From Cystobacterineae bacterium (lineage in GTDB: Bacteria; Myxococcota; Myxococcia; Myxococcales; Myxococcaceae), in assembly GCA_009782175.1 (NCBI GenBank), contig WRKR01000034.1, forward strand, positions 1 to 34,496: a stretch of 34,496 nucleotides of DNA, given 5' to 3'. A program made the position numbers and the translations under genes. Below the pieces are notes generated by a model, which ran no database searches, was not told the origin of the DNA, and saw only the letters and a program-made list of their open reading frames with translations. How positions within the stretch are numbered: the first letter of the stretch is position 1; each line of letters opens with the position of its first letter. Below, in pieces: positions 6,066 to 14,244 of this stretch.

Positions 6066-7961
6066 ATGAGCAAGCAAGCATTTGTGAGCAGCCTGAGGCA
6101 GAAGCAGGGCAATGCATGGAGTTTGGTGTTGGGTGCCCTGGGCATTGTTTTTGGGGACATAGGCACAAGTCCTCTCTATGCGCTGAACGAGTGTTTTGCA
6201 GGGGAGAAAGCCATTTCAACGGCGGAGCCTGTGGTGTTGGGTGTTTTGTCTCTGTTGTTTTGGTCGCTGATGGGGGTGGTGAGTTTCAAATACCTTTTGT
6301 TTATTATGAGGGCGCACAACAAGGGTGAGGGCGGCATTTTTTCTTTGTTGGCGCTGGTGCCCAAGAGTTTAAGCCGGTGGATGCAGCCTGTGGTGGTGGT
6401 GGGGGCCTTGTTTGGAGCGGCTTTGCTGTTTGGCGACGGTGTTATTACGCCGGCCATTTCCGTGTTGTCAGCCATTGAAGGTTTGAAAGTTATTTCTCCG
6501 GCGGCGAGCAGTTGGATAGTCCCTTTAACCGTCTGTGTATTGTTGGTGTTGTTTTTGGTGCAAAAGCGCGGCACGGGCGGCATTGGCAAAGTTTTTGGCC
6601 CCATCATGCTGCTGTGGTTTGTGGTGATAGCTGTTTTGGGGGCCATTCACCTGGTGCAGACGCCCGGTGTTTTGCGTGCCTTAAGTCCTCACTATGGGGT
6701 GCTTTTCTTTGTTGAATACAAGGCACGCGCATTTGTTTTGTTGGGGGCGGTGGTGTTGTGCATCACAGGGGGTGAAGCGCTCTATGCGGACATGGGGCAT
6801 TTTGGTGCAAGGCCCATTCGTGTGGGTTGGTTGTGGGTGGTTTTGCCGGCATTGCTTTTGAATTATTTTGGGCAAGGCGCCTATTTGTTGAGAGAAGGAA
6901 TCAGCCCGGGGGTGAGCCCTTTTTATGCGGTGGTTCCCCAGGCGATTTTGGTGCCTGTTGTTATGTTGGCCACCGTGGCAGCCGTCATTGCCTCGCAGGC
7001 GTTGATTTCGGGTGCTTTCTCTGTGACGCGCCAAGCCATACAGCTGGGCTATTGTCCGCGCCTGAAAATTGTCCACACCTCTGCGGACCACGAGGGGCAA
7101 ATTTATGTACCCTTTGTCAACCGTGCCCTCATGGTGGCCTGCCTTGCGCTGGTATTGGTTTTTAGAGAATCCAGCCAGCTTGCCTCTGCCTATGGCGTTG
7201 CGGTGACAGGCTCGATGACGATTACGTCCATGGTCTATTTCCTCGTTGTTGTTTTGAATTGGAAGTGGAAGCGTTGGAAAGCCATTCCTTTGGTGGCTTT
7301 GTTTTTGTTTTTTGACTTGTGTTATTTTGGAGCGAACCTGCTCAAATTTCCGGAAGGGGGATGGGTGCCCATTTTCATTGCGGCCATTGTTTTCACCTTG
7401 ATGACCACCTGGAAACGCGGGCGCACGGAGTTGGCCAAAGTCCACAAAAAATTGGTTTTGCCCATAGAGCAACTCATTGAAGACATAGAGGCGACGGCAC
7501 CTCTGCGCGTCAGAGGCACAGCGGTGTTTATGTCAAGCTCTGCCACAGGGACGCCGCCGGTGTTGTTGCACCACTTAAAGCACAACCAAGTTTTGCACCG
7601 CCAGGTGGTGTTGATGTCTATTTCTGTGGCAGACACCCCTTGGGTAGAGGCTGATGAGCAAGTGAAAGTGGAAGACTTTGGCAAAGGCTTTTTCCGTGTG
7701 GTGGCCTCCATGGGGTTTATGCAGACGCCCAACGTGCCGGCGCTGTTGTTGCAAGCGCGCAAGCAAGGTTTGGTTTGTGAGCCATCCACAACCAGCTATT
7801 ATTTAGGGAGGGAGACTTTGCTTCCCGATGGTACTTCAACGTTGATGCGTTGGCGCAAGGTTTTGTTCTCATTTATTTCGAGGAATGCGCAGACGGCCAC
7901 GGCCTATTTTGGCATTCCACCCGGTCGCGTCGTAGAGCTGGGCATGCAACTCAATTTTTAA
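6066..7961 (+). CDS. kup: KUP/HAK/KT-family potassium uptake protein
   Basis: The 631-residue integral membrane protein matches the usual Kup length. It starts with the family signature GDIGTSPLYAL at about residues 30-41. About a dozen hydrophobic segments run to about residue 450. A soluble C-terminal domain follows (about 460-631), which contains the pattern RGTAVFMSS and VVLMSISVADTP. The family imports K+ with protons across the cytoplasmic membrane. The ribosome site is weak (GAGACAAG region). The gene stands alone between the terminator of the XRE gene and the convergent RNase D gene. No nearby kdp or trk genes are present in the window. Confidence 0.95.
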   Translation: MSKQAFVSSLRQKQGNAWSLVLGALGIVFGDIGTSPLYALNECFAGEKAISTAEPVVLGVLSLLFWSLMGVVSFKYLLFIMRAHNKGEGGIFSLLALVPKSLSRWMQPVVVVGALFGAALLFGDGVITPAISVLSAIEGLKVISPAASSWIVPLTVCVLLVLFLVQKRGTGGIGKVFGPIMLLWFVVIAVLGAIHLVQTPGVLRALSPHYGVLFFVEYKARAFVLLGAVVLCITGGEALYADMGHFGARPIRVGWLWVVLPALLLNYFGQGAYLLREGISPGVSPFYAVVPQAILVPVVMLATVAAVIASQALISGAFSVTRQAIQLGYCPRLKIVHTSADHEGQIYVPFVNRALMVACLALVLVFRESSQLASAYGVAVTGSMTITSMVYFLVVVLNWKWKRWKAIPLVALFLFFDLCYFGANLLKFPEGGWVPIFIAAIVFTLMTTWKRGRTELAKVHKKLVLPIEQLIEDIEATAPLRVRGTAVFMSSSATGTPPVLLHHLKHNQVLHRQVVLMSISVADTPWVEADEQVKVEDFGKGFFRVVASMGFMQTPNVPALLLQARKQGLVCEPSTTSYYLGRETLLPDGTSTLMRWRKVLFSFISRNAQTATAYFGIPPGRVVELGMQLNF

Positions 7962-8085
7962 AGGACAGGGCCTCCCATTTTCCATCCAACAAGGAAGGTG
8001 CGTTTTCGTTGAGAGGAGAGCTCCCTTTCGTGTATGAACCGAACAGAAAATTCAAACCTAAACCGGTCTGGAACTTTAAAGCACT

Positions 8086-9261
8086 CTAGGGGGGAGCGCA
8101 TGGTGGGTTGGGCTCCGGGTTGTTCAGCAAGTCCAACAGGCGGGAGCCATAGAGGCGGAAGCGTTTATTTCCGAAATAGGGGAAGCGGAGCAATTCTTCG
8201 GGGGTGTCTGGTGGATATTCAGCCAGGCGCTCAATGAGGGTGTTGGTGAGTATTTGCTGAGGTGCGAGTGGGCAAGTGGATAATTCTTGCGTTCGGAATT
8301 TGCGCAAAGCGTCGATGCGCCGCTGCACAGGCAAGGCAATGTCTCTTTTATAGGGGAGTGTTGCCTCATCAGAAGCATCTAATTCAGTTTGTTTTATTTC
8401 CTCTATTTGTTTCAAAACCCACGCTCCAAACCGAGCGATGAAGTCTCTCCGTATGCCCGGAATTTCTTGAAGCTCCTCCAGGCTTGTTGGGGCGGCATAG
8501 GCAATGGCATAGAGGGATTGGTTGGAGAGGACTTGGCCAAAAGGTTTTTTTTTTCGTTTAGCCCACCTCAAGCGAGCCGCATTGAGGAAGTGGGCAATTT
8601 TGTTGGCGAGGTGTTGTTGCGCAATGGACAAATGAGAAGGAGGATAGAAGACAAACCTCTCGCCAGGGTTTGCAGGCTCTCTGGCTTCATTTTCGAGGCG
8701 CAGGCAATCCAGCAACACTTCTTCGAGTGAATTTTTTTGCAAGCATTCCGCTTTCAGGAGGCGCCCAAGTTGCAGCAAAAAGCGCACGTCGCTGGCTGCA
8801 TAATGGAGGACTTCGTCTGAGAAGGGGCGTTTGGCGAAATTGGCGCGTTGTTGTGCTTTGTCGAGCGAAATGCCCAAATAATTTTCCGTCAGCCAAGCCA
8901 GTCCAAGCTTTGGTTTTTTTAAATAGGCAGCAGCTCTCTGCGTATCGAAGAGGCCCAGGACATGGAGTTGTTTGGTCAGAAGAAACGACAAGTCACCGCT
9001 GGCTGAGTGAAAATATTTTGTAATTTGAGGATTTTCAAAAACGGGTGCAAGAATTTGGGGGTCGAGGTGTTCGCTTAAGGCGTCCACAAGAAAAATTTCT
9101 TCGTCCGTTGCAATTTGAATTAAACAAAGCCTCGCGCGAAAGGCATAGAGGTTGTCTGATTCTGTGTCTACAGCAAGCTCCTTGGCGGTGTTGAGTTTGC
9201 TGAGGACATGCTCAAGTTCCGTTTGTGTATGGACTAGGCGGCAGAGGTTGGGTGAAAGCAT
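8086..9261 (-). CDS. rnd: Ribonuclease D (3'-5' exoribonuclease, DEDDy, HRDC)
   Basis: Starting at the ATG at 9261, the product has 391 residues. AGGAAA six bases upstream supports this start over an upstream one at 9366 that would run into ttcA. Exonuclease motif I is AVDTESDN (Asp32, Glu34), motif II lies in HSASGDLSFL, and motif III is HYAASDVRFL with the Tyr/Asp pair of the DEDDy class. An HRDC domain follows at about residues 215-300. RNase D trims the 3' ends of tRNA precursors and other structured RNAs. The gene is divergent from ttcA with only 37 bp between the starts, so both promoters overlap there. Confidence 0.93.
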   Translation of the reverse strand: MLSPNLCRLVHTQTELEHVLSKLNTAKELAVDTESDNLYAFRARLCLIQIATDEEIFLVDALSEHLDPQILAPVFENPQITKYFHSASGDLSFLLTKQLHVLGLFDTQRAAAYLKKPKLGLAWLTENYLGISLDKAQQRANFAKRPFSDEVLHYAASDVRFLLQLGRLLKAECLQKNSLEEVLLDCLRLENEAREPANPGERFVFYPPSHLSIAQQHLANKIAHFLNAARLRWAKRKKKPFGQVLSNQSLYAIAYAAPTSLEELQEIPGIRRDFIARFGAWVLKQIEEIKQTELDASDEATLPYKRDIALPVQRRIDALRKFRTQELSTCPLAPQQILTNTLIERLAEYPPDTPEELLRFPYFGNKRFRLYGSRLLDLLNNPEPNPPCAPP

Positions 9262-9298
9262 TTGTTTCCTTGGCGTCGTCTGAACTATATGGCGTTTT

Positions 9299-10090
9299 GT
9301 GACGGAAGTTGAACAACTCGAAAAATTATTGCTGTCGCATATTGGTAAAGCCGTTGCTGATTTCAAACTGATTTCTGAAGGAGATAGAATTCTCGTCGGT
9401 GTTTCAGGAGGGAAGGACTCTTATACACTGCTCTATTTTTTGCGGAAGCTTCAGCAGCGTTCGCCTGTGAAGTTTGATTTTTTAGCGTTAAAACTGGACC
9501 AAGGCCAACCGGGCCACAGCGCAGAGTCGCTCAAGGAATATCTCCAGGCAGAGAAATATGAATATTGCATTGTGCGAGAAAACACGTTTGAGATTGTTCA
9601 GCAGAAACTGAAGAAAGAGCAGAACAAGTGTTTTTTGTGTGCGCGGCTGCGGCGAGGCATTCTCTATCGCACTGCTGTGGAAATGGGTTTCAATAAAATT
9701 GCCTTGGGGCACCATTTGGATGACTTGATTGAGACTTTTTTGATGAATTTATTTTTTGCGGGTACAACGGCCACCATGCCTCCCCTTTTGCATTCCAGGG
9801 ATGGCAGCAACAGGGTCATCCGGCCTCTGTGTTATGTGCCGGAAGCGCTCATTGTGGAATTCGCAAAACAGAAAAAGTTTCCTGTTGTGTCCTGTGGCGA
9901 TTGTGGCGAGCAAAACAACCACCGCCGCAAATGGGCAAAGAGCTTGGTTGAGACGCTCTCTAAGGACATTCCCCACTTGCGCCAAAGCCTGCTTGCAGCC
10001 ATGGGCAATATAAAACCCGCACACCTTTTGGATAGGCGGCATTTGGAAAGGAATAAACCCCCAGGAGCGGGAGGAATGTTTGAGGACTAA
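9299..10090 (+). CDS. ttcA: tRNA 2-thiocytidine(32) synthetase TtcA
   Basis: The 263-residue protein contains the PP-loop ATP pyrophosphatase motif VSGGKDS (residues 35-41). It has the cysteine pair CFLC at 111-114, followed by ARLRRG, and a third site CGDCGEQ at 199-205. Together these match the iron-sulfur-dependent TtcA family, which thiolates C32 of some tRNAs. It is somewhat shorter than the E. coli enzyme. The only possible start is GTG at 9299, because an in-frame TGA lies at 9281. Its stop overlaps the stop of convergent mglA by four bases. Confidence 0.92.
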   Translation: MTEVEQLEKLLLSHIGKAVADFKLISEGDRILVGVSGGKDSYTLLYFLRKLQQRSPVKFDFLALKLDQGQPGHSAESLKEYLQAEKYEYCIVRENTFEIVQQKLKKEQNKCFLCARLRRGILYRTAVEMGFNKIALGHHLDDLIETFLMNLFFAGTTATMPPLLHSRDGSNRVIRPLCYVPEALIVEFAKQKKFPVVSCGDCGEQNNHRRKWAKSLVETLSKDIPHLRQSLLAAMGNIKPAHLLDRRHLERNKPPGAGGMFED

Positions 10091-10680
10091 CGGCTTCCGC
10101 CTTTTTTCAGCTCTCGCAGCACGAGACGTGCGACGGATTTGAGCGTGTCAAAAACGCCTACGCCTTGAGGCGCGATGGCATTCCACTCAGGGACGTTGCG
10201 ATAGTTAAGCTCACGCCTTAACTCTTCGACAGGCACAGCGTTGGGCAAGTCTCGCTTGTTATATTGGATGACGAAGGGGATGCGGTCCAAGTCATAACCT
10301 TGCTCGGCGAGGTTGACGCGCAAGTTATCCAAGGACTCAATGTTGGCTTCCATTCGCTCAAGCTGCGAGTCAGCGACGAAGACGACACCGTCAACGCCCT
10401 TCAGAATGAGCTTTCGCGAGGCGTCATAGAAAACCTGACCCGGCACCGTATAAAGGTGAAAGCGCGTGCGAAATCCGCGAATTTCTCCCAGAGAGAGCGG
10501 TAGAAAGTCAAAAAACAAAGTGCGCTCTGTTTCTGTGGATAGAGAAATAAGCTTGCCCTTCATATTCGGGCCCACTTTTTTGTGGATATAGTGCAAGTTG
10601 GTTGTCTTCCCGCATAAACCCGGCCCGTAGTAGACAATCTTGCAGTTAATCTCACGACTTGAGTAGTTGATAAAAGACAT
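10087..10680 (-). CDS. mglA: Polarity GTPase MglA
   Basis: The 197-residue small Ras-like GTPase has the P-loop GPGLCGKTT (19-27). The atypical switch motif TVPGQ lies at 78-82, where Gln82 corresponds to the residue known for GTP hydrolysis in M. xanthus MglA. The base-recognition motif NKRD is at 141-144. The sequence follows M. xanthus MglA closely over its whole length. In that organism MglA-GTP marks the leading pole and drives gliding and type IV pilus motility. It lies 15 bp after mglB, its GTPase-activating partner, and probably shares its transcript. No motility machinery genes are present in this window, so the output pathway here is not shown. Confidence 0.97.
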   Translation of the reverse strand: MSFINYSSREINCKIVYYGPGLCGKTTNLHYIHKKVGPNMKGKLISLSTETERTLFFDFLPLSLGEIRGFRTRFHLYTVPGQVFYDASRKLILKGVDGVVFVADSQLERMEANIESLDNLRVNLAEQGYDLDRIPFVIQYNKRDLPNAVPVEELRRELNYRNVPEWNAIAPQGVGVFDTLKSVARLVLRELKKGGSR

Positions 10681-10695
10681 GGTTTGTGGACTTAT

Positions 10696-11172
10696 TCACT
10701 GAAAAAGGTTTTCAATATCAGCATCAGAAATTTCAGCAAACGGCGAAGCCGCTCCTGAATATTCTGCCCGCGTAGTTACAGATTCTAAAATGCGCATCAT
10801 TTCGTCAGAAGCTTTTTTGATTCTCAAACGTACTAACCCCAAAGAAGTCCTGTTGTCGAAGATTACCACAAGGACAACACGCCCCCCTATCACTGTCATA
10901 TATAAAGACTCATGGGTACCTTCATGGAACTGATGTGGAAATTCATTTTCGCCAATCAGTTTTGCTAATCCACCCATCGCCGCCACATTACCTGCCGTGA
11001 GGGAGGCGAGGGAGGTGGTATCCACGTGTTGCGTTTGGCCAGCTGCCGTAATGAGTTGGCCGTTCTTATCCACGAGAAACACCACTTTCGCGTGGGTTTC
11101 ACGGATGAGCCGTTCACATACGCCGTGAATGCGGCTGAATTCTTCTTCGTACATCACCAACGAGTTGGCCAT
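10696..11172 (-). CDS. mglB: MglA GTPase-activating protein MglB (Roadblock/LC7)
   Basis: The 158-residue Roadblock/LC7 protein matches M. xanthus MglB throughout: VMYEEEF at the start, KVVFLVDKNGQ, DTTSLASLTAGNVAAMGG, IGENEFPHQFHEG, VFDNRTSLGLVRLR-like core and a C-terminal SPFAEISDADIENLF. The family dimer activates GTP hydrolysis by MglA and defines the lagging pole. I chose the ATG at 11172 because it aligns with the known start. An ATG nine codons upstream is also possible. The leader of this gene contains the nine-copy 15-bp repeat at 11236-11370. It is followed by mglA. Confidence 0.96.
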   Translation of the reverse strand: MANSLVMYEEEFSRIHGVCERLIRETHAKVVFLVDKNGQLITAAGQTQHVDTTSLASLTAGNVAAMGGLAKLIGENEFPHQFHEGTHESLYMTVIGGRVVLVVIFDNRTSLGLVRLRIKKASDEMMRILESVTTRAEYSGAASPFAEISDADIENLFQ

Positions 11173-11235
11173 GAATGCCGAACGCTCCCTTTGCTGCAAT
11201 ATTTTCTAGCCCAGCCAAACACTGCATTCACCATT

Positions 11236-11370
11236 GAGACAATACTTGTTGAGGCAATACTTGCTGAGGCAATGCTTGTTGAGACAATACTTGTTGAGGC
11301 AATGCTTGTTGAGACAATACTTGCTGAGACAATACTTGTTGAGGCAATGTTTCTTAAGACAATGTTTTCA
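11236..11370. repeat. 15-bp tandem repeat, nine copies, upstream of mglB
   Basis: Nine head-to-tail units of GAGACAATACTTGTT (plus-strand sense, with variation mainly at four positions) fill 11236-11370, between the recR stop (11421) and the mglB start (11172). The last two units are the most diverged. Because 15 is a multiple of three, all frames stay open, which creates spurious ORFs such as one encoding repeats of STSIV on the minus strand. The repeats lie in the mglBA leader or promoter. They may be binding sites, a translated leader, or a simple minisatellite. Confidence 0.95.
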
Positions 11371-11420
11371 GACACAGTATAAGCACAAAAGAGGAAGAAT
11401 AGGAAATTTTGGAAATCTCC

Positions 11421-12023
11421 TTAAAGGTTATTTCGAGCTGTTAACGCGTGTGCAAGGGTAGCCTTGTCCGCATATTCGAGGTCCCCCCCCATGGGTAAAC
11501 CCTGGGCAAGGCGCGTCAATTTCAGTCCCATGGGGCGCAGGAGTTTGGTTAAATAAAGGGCGGTGGTGTCGCCTTCAACATTGGGGTTTGTCGCAATAAT
11601 AACTTCTGTTGTCGCCGAGCCACTTAAGCGAGAGAGCAACTCGCGTATACGCAATTTTTCAGGGCCAATGCCTTCCAAGGGGGAGAGGGCCCCATGTAAT
11701 ATATGATAATGGCCATTAAATTCTCGTGTTTTTTCGATGGCCAGCTGATCGCCTATGCTTTCAACCACACAAAGCAAATGTGCGTCGCGCCTACTGTCTT
11801 CGCAAAATTTGCACAATGCATGCTCAGCCGTTTCTGTCAGGCTGAAGCAGCGTGGGCACAGCTGTACTTTTTGAAGGGTATCTTGAATGGCTTTGGCCAG
11901 GGCCTGGCCATAGTTTGGCGGGGAGCGCAAGAGAAAAAACGCCATGCGTTGTGCTGTTTTTTCTCCAATGCTGGGCAAGCGCGCCAAAAGGGCGACAAGT
12001 TGGTTAAAGGTTTCTGGCGTCAC
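11421..12023 (-). CDS. recR: Recombination mediator RecR
   Basis: The 200-residue protein has the usual RecR length and layout. An N-terminal helix-hairpin-helix (LARLPSIGEKTAQR) is followed by a four-Cys zinc site (C56, C59, C71, C74). A TOPRIM domain spans about 80-175 (LCVVESIGD, VIIATNPNVEGDTT), and the C-terminal motif LAQGLPMGGDLEYAD follows. RecR works with RecO and RecF to load RecA at gaps. Its ATG overlaps the ybaB stop by four bases (12020-12023), so the two are translationally coupled. It is the third gene of the dnaX-ybaB-recR group. Confidence 0.97.
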   Translation of the reverse strand: MTPETFNQLVALLARLPSIGEKTAQRMAFFLLRSPPNYGQALAKAIQDTLQKVQLCPRCFSLTETAEHALCKFCEDSRRDAHLLCVVESIGDQLAIEKTREFNGHYHILHGALSPLEGIGPEKLRIRELLSRLSGSATTEVIIATNPNVEGDTTALYLTKLLRPMGLKLTRLAQGLPMGGDLEYADKATLAHALTARNNL

Positions 12024-12337
12024 AACAACCCGGGGATTTTAATGCCGCCTGTGAGTTTGCCAAGCTCTGCTTGCATATGGGTGCGGCTGGCCGTGAGGGC
12101 TGCGTTGATGGCAGCAACCAGCAAGTCCTCCAGCATGCCGATGTCGTTAAGCTCAATGGCCTCGGGGCTGATTTTGATGCTTTTAATCTCCTGAGTCCCC
12201 GTGGCCAAAACGACGACCAGGTTGTCACCGGCCTTGCCTTCAACCGTCTCTTCAGCCAGCTCTGCTTTTCGTTGCTCAATTTTTTCCGTCATTTTGTTGG
12301 CTTGTCGAATGAAATAATTCATGTCTAAACCTGGCAT
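12020..12337 (-). CDS. ybaB: YbaB/EbfC-family nucleoid-associated protein
   Basis: The ATG at 12337 has AAAGGAG five bases upstream and gives 105 residues, the usual family size. The sequence shows the N-terminal amphipathic helix (FIRQANKMTEKIEQRKAEL) and the core pattern VEGKAGDNLVVVLATG. The C-terminal helix is DLLVAAINAAL with LGKLTGG. YbaB/EbfC forms dimers that bind DNA. The position between dnaX and recR is the classical one. The 37-bp gap to the dnaX 3' end and the overlap with recR support one operon. Confidence 0.95.
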   Translation of the reverse strand: MPGLDMNYFIRQANKMTEKIEQRKAELAEETVEGKAGDNLVVVLATGTQEIKSIKISPEAIELNDIGMLEDLLVAAINAALTASRTHMQAELGKLTGGIKIPGLL

Positions 12338-12374
12338 GGGGGCTCCTTTGGAAAAATGGAAATAGCTATGTCCG

Positions 12375-12903
12375 TTAGTCCTCCTCCTCTTCAAAGCCAA
12401 GCGAAGAGGTAGAGGTATGGGCTTCTATGGGTTGAATGGACTCAATGTGTCCACCCAAAATAGAGAGTGCGGATTGAATTTTGGGGTGAGCATGGACTTT
12501 CGCTTCCAGTTGTCGGGTTTGGGATTTTCGGAATTTCTCTTGCTGCTCTGCAGGGCTGGGTTTGGCCAGGTTATAAGCTTGCGCGGCATTGTCTTCAACC
12601 AATTGGATGGGGTTTTTGAAAAATTCGCTCAAAATTTTTTCAACCGTGTGGCGTCCGGAGCCGAAGACACTGTTTTTGTGAAAGCTTGCTTGGGGAGAGA
12701 AAGCCAGGTGTACACTGTGGGGTTGAAGTTGAACCAGCCGTGCATGGCTTAAAGCCGTACCAAAGCGACTTGAGGCTTGGGTGACAGCGTTGACAGCTGC
12801 GGCCCAGTTTTGAGTTTGGGGCAAGGTTTTTTCTGGGGGCTGAAGTGGTGGCAGAGGAGAAGGATTTGCCGGTGAAAGCGAAGGAGGTATTGGGCCTGGA
12901 GAG
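12375..12903 (-). pseudogene. dnaX: C-terminal (tau-specific) part of dnaX in a +1 frame
   Basis: This frame is open on the minus strand from 13034 to the stop at 12375. It encodes a Pro/Ser linker and then WAAAVNAV, ALSHARLVQL, VHLAFSPQASFHKN, a helical stretch, and VHAHPKIQSALSILGG near the end. These are features of the DnaX C-terminal domain, which contacts other replisome subunits in tau. The upstream frame stops at 12904-12906. The two join by a +1 (or -2) shift somewhere between 13034 and 12906. A TTG at 12824 has no ribosome site, so this is a continuation, not a separate gene. It could be expressed by programmed frameshifting, be lost by mutation, or be an assembly error. Confidence 0.75.
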
Positions 12904-14124
12904 CTAGGTGGTGTGGCGGTGGTGCAGAAAGGGACTTTGCTCGGAGCGACCTCCAGGCGCTCCGGCAGTGGCAGGGGAAAGAGGAGAGGAAGCGCTCTCC
13001 AGAGCTTCCAAGCGTTGAAGGAGTGCAGGAATGCTTAAGGAGGGCGCCAAATAAATGGCCTTTAAAAGTTGCATTTCCAAAGTCAGCTTGGGGAAAGCAG
13101 AGCGCCCCACCGCCCACAGGGTGTTGTGCACAGCGTCAAACAAATAGGCCAGCTGGGCGTCGTCTGCGTTTTTGGCCAGGCTTTCAACAAAACGCTGCTC
13201 CTCTTCAGCCAAAACCTCAGGCAGCTTTCCAGTGGTTTTGGCGACAAAGAGGTGGCGCAACCCCAGAGCGAGCTCCTCCATGAGGTTTTTAAACTCGACG
13301 CCATTTTCATAGGCAATTTCTATGTTTTCCAGGAGGGCATGGGCATTGCGCTCAACCAAGGCGCGCGTCATGTTTTGGACCAGAAAGCTGTCCACACAGC
13401 CCAGCGTTTCCATAAGCTCTTTGTCTTCAGGTTGCTTGCCGTGGGCGGAGACGAGCTGATCCAAAAGGGAGAGGGCGTCTCTCATGCCGCCCTTGGAGAG
13501 GTTGCTGATGGCAAGCAATGCTTTGTCGCTCAACGAGATGGCTTCATTGCCGCAGATGGTTTTCAGTCGCTCGAGCATGGCTTGGGTGGAGATGTGTCTA
13601 AAATTGTGTCGCTGGCAGCGCGACAGAATGGTGTCAGGCAGCTTTTGTGCTTCTGTGGTTGCAAAAATAAATTTCACATGAGCAGGAGGCTCTTCCAAAG
13701 TTTTGAGCAAGGCATTGAAAGCCGCCTGGGAGAGCATGTGGACTTCGTCGATGATATAGATTTTATAGCGAGCGCTTTGAGGCAAATATTTTGCGTTTTC
13801 TCGGATTTCCCGGACATTTTCGACACCGTTGTTGGAAGCGCCGTCAATCTCAATGACGTCGGTTGCAATGCCGTCACGAATTTCAATGCAGGTTTGGCAC
13901 TCGCCACAAGGCCTGGACGTGGGGCCCTGGGCGCAGTTAAGCGCGCGCGCCAACAAGCGCGCAGCCGTGGTTTTCCCCACTCCACGAGAGCCGCAAAAGA
14001 GATAGGCATGCGCGACGCGGTTTTGCAAAAGCTCATTGCACAAGGTTTTCACAACAGGCTGTTGCCCAACCATTTCTTCAAAAGTCTGCGGGCGATATTT
14101 TCTGGCAAGAACGGTATAAGCCAT
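12904..14124 (-). CDS. dnaX: DNA polymerase III subunit tau/gamma, domains I-III
   Basis: The 406-residue product starts MAYTVLARKYRP, as expected. It has Walker A GSRGVGKTT (45-53), a zinc site (C64, C73, C76, C79), Walker B IYIIDEVH (D126, E127) and the sensor with SRC at 168-170. It loads the sliding clamp as part of the clamp loader. The homology runs through LQRLEALES at about residue 370. It then enters a Pro/Ala/Ser linker and meets a TAG at 12904-12906, so this reading alone is a gamma-like short form. The remainder of the gene lies in another frame (12375-12903). It is first in the group with ybaB and recR. Confidence 0.93.
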   Translation of the reverse strand: MAYTVLARKYRPQTFEEMVGQQPVVKTLCNELLQNRVAHAYLFCGSRGVGKTTAARLLARALNCAQGPTSRPCGECQTCIEIRDGIATDVIEIDGASNNGVENVREIRENAKYLPQSARYKIYIIDEVHMLSQAAFNALLKTLEEPPAHVKFIFATTEAQKLPDTILSRCQRHNFRHISTQAMLERLKTICGNEAISLSDKALLAISNLSKGGMRDALSLLDQLVSAHGKQPEDKELMETLGCVDSFLVQNMTRALVERNAHALLENIEIAYENGVEFKNLMEELALGLRHLFVAKTTGKLPEVLAEEEQRFVESLAKNADDAQLAYLFDAVHNTLWAVGRSAFPKLTLEMQLLKAIYLAPSLSIPALLQRLEALESASSPLSPATAGAPGGRSEQSPFLHHRHTT

Positions 14125-14244
14125 TTCTGGAGTTAACCCTTAGCATGCTTTTTTGTGGGTGGAAGTTGGTTTGCAAAAAAAACATGTCAAACTGAAAAAC
14201 TTCTGCTTCGAAGACTGGGTTGGAGAGAATTTTTTGGGGAGAAT

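Noticed and set aside
9262-9366. Upstream extension of RNase D by 35 codons
   Set aside because: It would overlap the start of ttcA, and the internal ATG at 9261 has a good ribosome site.
11154-11375. 73-codon minus-strand frame made of the 15-bp repeat
   Set aside because: All frames are open because the period is 15; no ribosome site and it runs into mglB. Kept only as a possible leader peptide in the repeat finding.
13069-14136. 355-codon plus-strand frame opposite dnaX
   Set aside because: The minus strand encodes unmistakable DnaX; the open antisense frame follows from codon bias.
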